In this document: piece after piece, positions 5,366 to 7,433 of the stretch
Layout: the number at the start of each line of letters is the position of its first letter
Position numbering within the stretch: position 1 is the first letter of the stretch
DNA from: G039029935 sp039029935
GTDB lineage: Bacteria; Chloroflexota; Anaerolineae; Caldilineales; Caldilineaceae
Direction of reading: 5' to 3'
Assembly: GCA_039029935.1 (NCBI GenBank)
Contig: JBCCFC010000679.1
Span: 1-7,433, forward strand
Length of the DNA: 7,433 nt
Program-made: the position numbers and the translations under genes
Notes under the pieces: model-generated
What the model saw: the letters and a program-made list of their open reading frames with translations, nothing else
Databases searched by the model: none
Told to the model about the DNA's origin: nothing

Positions 5366-5530
5366 ATCAATATGAACTTTCTAGAATTTGGAAATGAAGT
5401 TGAGTTTATAGTTGGAGCAGAAAGAAGTTAGTATAAACTTAACTATAGATTAATTTTGTGTCATATGGGCGTTCCTCCAATCCATGTTCCTGTAACTACG
5501 CATTCATCATCGCCACTATGGTTGTTACAA
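5366..5530. other. AT-rich downstream region of the LRR operon
   Basis: No gene that can be supported. One minus-strand frame (5461-5577) overlaps the end of the neighbouring gene and gives a protein-like tail, reported as a weak finding. A GGAGG on the minus strand leads only into a four-codon frame. Confidence 0.35.
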
Positions 5531-5794
5531 CTACATACTCTGTTCCTCACTTGCTGGAAGGCTAGGTACATCATCATGGGTTATTGAGGAAAGCAAACAT
5601 AGAGCGGACTGTAAGCGCACTTTGTGTTTCTCCAGAATAGCTAACTCAGCTTGCATTTCTGAATTATCACTAAACCTGTTTTGCAACGCATCAAGCCCAT
5701 TTACAGTATCCTGAAGCGAAATTTGTGCCTGACTTATCTTTTTCATATCAATGGACTCTTGATTTGGTATGACTATTTTATTTATCGTTTGCAT
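5531..5794 (-). CDS. Small hypothetical protein, predicted coiled coil, coupled to the LRR gene
   Basis: An 87-residue protein whose ATG (5794-5792) shares one base with the TAA stop of the LRR gene (TAATG), so it is probably translated by termination-reinitiation; the upstream ribosome binding site is weak. Residues about 17-72 are strongly helical, with regularly spaced hydrophobics (ISQAQISLQDTVNGLDALQ, then MQAELAILEKHKVRLQ), suggesting a coiled coil. It has no signal peptide or membrane segment and ends in an acidic, Ser-rich tail. I recognise no family. A later ATG at codon 17 lacks a ribosome binding site, so the coupled start is preferred. The tight overlap suggests a role with, or in making, the LRR protein, but no function can be assigned. 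Confidence 0.62.
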   Translation of the reverse strand: MQTINKIVIPNQESIDMKKISQAQISLQDTVNGLDALQNRFSDNSEMQAELAILEKHKVRLQSALCLLSSITHDDVPSLPASEEQSM

Positions 5795-7433
5795 TATCCT
5801 ACTATGCCCCTTGATTGCACCATTGAATGACCGGAGGGCACCAATGAAACCGCATGAATGACTACTTCGTCTAAATAGGCAAAATTACCAATCTTGGACG
5901 GAATTTGCCCAAACTGATTATCAAATCGCTTCTGTTCTGCGAAATAATCAACTGCCACATGTTTTGGTATATCTAAGTCGAGTTCTGTAAGACTAATAAT
6001 CGAAATTTTTTGTAGATGTATCCTTTCAGACACAGAATTAGACCCTGTGCTAGAGTTCATGTAATAAGCAACTGGCCCAACGTCTGATAACATATCCACT
6101 ATTTGGTGATGATAGAGTTGAAGATATCGCCAGTTGTCTATGGGGCTACAATTTACAGGTCTAATACATTCAACTCCATCAATATTAAATATAGATAGGT
6201 TTAAGGCATCCTCTATAAAACTGCAATTTAACCCACGTACACAACTGACTTCATGAAATGGTTCATGTATGTACCAAGTTTTACTGCCATCTGTTGCCAC
6301 GATATTGCCGTTCTTATCTGAAACAAGACAAGCGGTTTCTGATGGACAACTAATAGCATATAAATTGTTTTGCTCATTATTTAGTTCAAACCATAACTGA
6401 CCTCCATCTTCCGTTTTGACTATTGTTCCACTCTGTCCAACCGCAAAACAAGTTGCTTTGGTGGGACAGCCAATATCGTTCAATCTATACGATAGATTCT
6501 CTGTGTACTTCCATGTCCAAGAATTAGTAATCTCAGCTTGCTCATCTTTTCTGCGCATTTCACCAAATCGCTTTATATGAATTGTGTCAAGCCAACTTTC
6601 AAGTTGAATAGTTTGAGATCTACATAAAGGTTTTTTGGACAAGTCAAATTTGTACAGATTTCTAAGTTCAAGAATGGCAGTGGGAAAGGTGTCACTACAG
6701 GGATTATTATGTAGGTAAAGCGTTTTGAGGTTAGATAGGTTTTTAAACTGAGATCTTGATCCTGTGAATGGATAGTCATTCAAATAAAGATTTGCCAAAT
6801 TAGATAGATTTTCAATCCCGGTTGGCAGTGAGCCAACTAATTGATTATTCTCCAAATGACGATCTCTTAAATTAGCTAGATTGCCAATCGCGGCAGGTAA
6901 GCCAGTTAACTTATTTCCCCATAGCAAAAGATGGTTTAGTTTGGACAGTTCCCCTATTTCGGGTGGTATTGCAATTAATTGATTTTGGCTTAAATCGAGA
7001 TATATCAGATTAGATAGATTTCCAAGCTCAGTGGGTATTGAGTCAATTAATCTAAGAATTTTTAGGCTAGATAGATTGCTAATCTCTGATGGAATATGTC
7101 CATTTAGTTGATTGTGTGATAGGTCAAGGCGTTTTACACGACCATCAGCACAAGTAACACCATACCAACTACAGGGTGTATTAGTTTGTAGCCACCCTGT
7201 ATTATTGGTCCAGTTGGGACCGTTCGCGCTGTTATAGAGTGTTTCAAGCACACGGCATTCTGCTTGTGAAATTTCGGTGACTGTGGCGCAGATGTCAGTG
7301 CTGGTGCAAGCAAGCCCTGAGCTATCGACCCGTTCAATGGTGGAAAGCCATGTTTGGAAGCTAGTATCCTGTGGCTCACATAAACCTGTTTCGTTGAACG
7401 CGAACCCTTGTAAAACTGTAAGATTTACTAACT
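5794..7433 (-). CDS. Large LRR protein with Ycf48-like Cys-paired repeats, N-terminus off the window
   Basis: 545 residues are visible; the frame stays open to the right edge, so the internal GTG at 7251 is not the true start. Visible residues 1-32 are the end of one LRR module (LC at 17-18, FQTWL at 25-29). Residues 59-98 are a plant-like LRR N-terminal cap with LYNSANGPNWTNNTGWL (65-81), PCSWYGVTC and ADGRV. LRRs follow at 99-265, units of 23-24 residues of the form 'L..L.L..N.L.g.IP.eIgnLsn', with a second WL-type cap near 269-284. Residues 316-388 hold Ycf48/BNR-like repeats, the first being IGCPTKATCFAVGQSGTIVK followed by T.DGG.LW; C-x5-C pairs begin at 322, 362, 397 and 422. A last degenerate LRR (GQIPSKIGN) is near 508-516. 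Paired Cys and module type suggest secretion or surface exposure, probably for protein or glycan binding; the signal peptide is not visible. Confidence 0.85.
   Translation of the reverse strand, partial: LVNLTVLQGFAFNETGLCEPQDTSFQTWLSTIERVDSSGLACTSTDICATVTEISQAECRVLETLYNSANGPNWTNNTGWLQTNTPCSWYGVTCADGRVKRLDLSHNQLNGHIPSEISNLSSLKILRLIDSIPTELGNLSNLIYLDLSQNQLIAIPPEIGELSKLNHLLLWGNKLTGLPAAIGNLANLRDRHLENNQLVGSLPTGIENLSNLANLYLNDYPFTGSRSQFKNLSNLKTLYLHNNPCSDTFPTAILELRNLYKFDLSKKPLCRSQTIQLESWLDTIHIKRFGEMRRKDEQAEITNSWTWKYTENLSYRLNDIGCPTKATCFAVGQSGTIVKTEDGGQLWFELNNEQNNLYAISCPSETACLVSDKNGNIVATDGSKTWYIHEPFHEVSCVRGLNCSFIEDALNLSIFNIDGVECIRPVNCSPIDNWRYLQLYHHQIVDMLSDVGPVAYYMNSSTGSNSVSERIHLQKISIISLTELDLDIPKHVAVDYFAEQKRFDNQFGQIPSKIGNFAYLDEVVIHAVSLVPSGHSMVQSRGIVG
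6145..6490 (-). repeat. Four C-x5-C units of decreasing similarity within the LRR protein
   Basis: Cys pairs spaced C-x5-C occur four times at intervals of 40, 35 and 25 residues. The first two carry clear Ycf48/BNR-like cores (AVGQSGTIVKTEDGG and VSDKNGNIVATDGS); the last two keep the Cys pairs but lose the Gly/Asp core. Each pair probably forms a disulfide outside the cytoplasm. Confidence 0.6.
7009..7065 (-). repeat. LRR unit shortened by about five residues
   Basis: The second LRR of the array reads LKILRL-IDSIPTELGNLSN, 19 residues, against 23-24 in its neighbours. The missing part is the asparagine ladder segment (as in SQNQL of the next unit). Reading frame is kept. Confidence 0.7.

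Noticed and set aside
6573..6779. 68-codon minus-strand frame inside the LRR gene
   Set aside because: A different frame within a well-supported repeat protein, without motif or ribosome binding site.
1..7433. CRISPR array, tRNA or rRNA genes
   Set aside because: No regularly spaced direct repeats and no tRNA cloverleaf or rRNA segments were seen on either strand by eye.

Overview
The window looks like a Chloroflexota chromosome segment (Anaerolineae/Caldilinea-like). This rests on the style of the lipoprotein signal and the acidic Ala/Gly/Glu-rich linker in the solute-binding protein, an ABC sugar-type operon without its own ATPase, and plant-like secreted LRR modules. No marker gene fixes the taxon, so this is inference.

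Layout. Positions 1-172 (minus) hold the first 57 codons of an AAA-ATPase-like/PD-(D/E)XK family gene that runs off the left edge. A divergent control region (173-448) carries a sigma70-type promoter with a perfect 7-1-7 palindrome at the predicted start site. Positions 449-3782 (plus) are a three-gene importer operon: permease, permease, lipoprotein binding protein. Motifs and ligand-pocket residues point to the UgpA-UgpE-UgpB system for sn-glycerol-3-phosphate or glycerophosphodiesters. The ATPase is not in the window. A near-perfect palindrome lies in the ugpE-ugpB gap, and a 29-bp-stem hairpin followed by six T closes the operon.

Positions 3921-4253 hold the C-terminal part of a Tn3/gamma-delta type resolvase whose catalytic half is missing, the scar of a mobile element. 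Positions 4329-4933 are a complete Phd/YefM-RelE/ParE-type toxin-antitoxin operon, with a consensus -35 box and a 16-bp-arm operator overlapping its promoter. On the minus strand at 4964-5212 is a small gene with its own extended -10 promoter and strong ribosome binding site; its C-terminal half resembles short effector-associated domains of Chloroflexota and Cyanobacteria.

Positions 5531-7433 (minus) are a two-gene unit: a large, probably secreted protein with tandem LRR modules and Ycf48-like Cys-paired repeats (N-terminus beyond the right edge), overlapping by one base with a small predicted coiled-coil protein of unknown function. A hairpin at 5335-5365 probably terminates it. By eye the part right of about 5200 is more AT-rich than the ugp operon. 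Together, 3854-7433 reads as accessory DNA next to a housekeeping transport operon.
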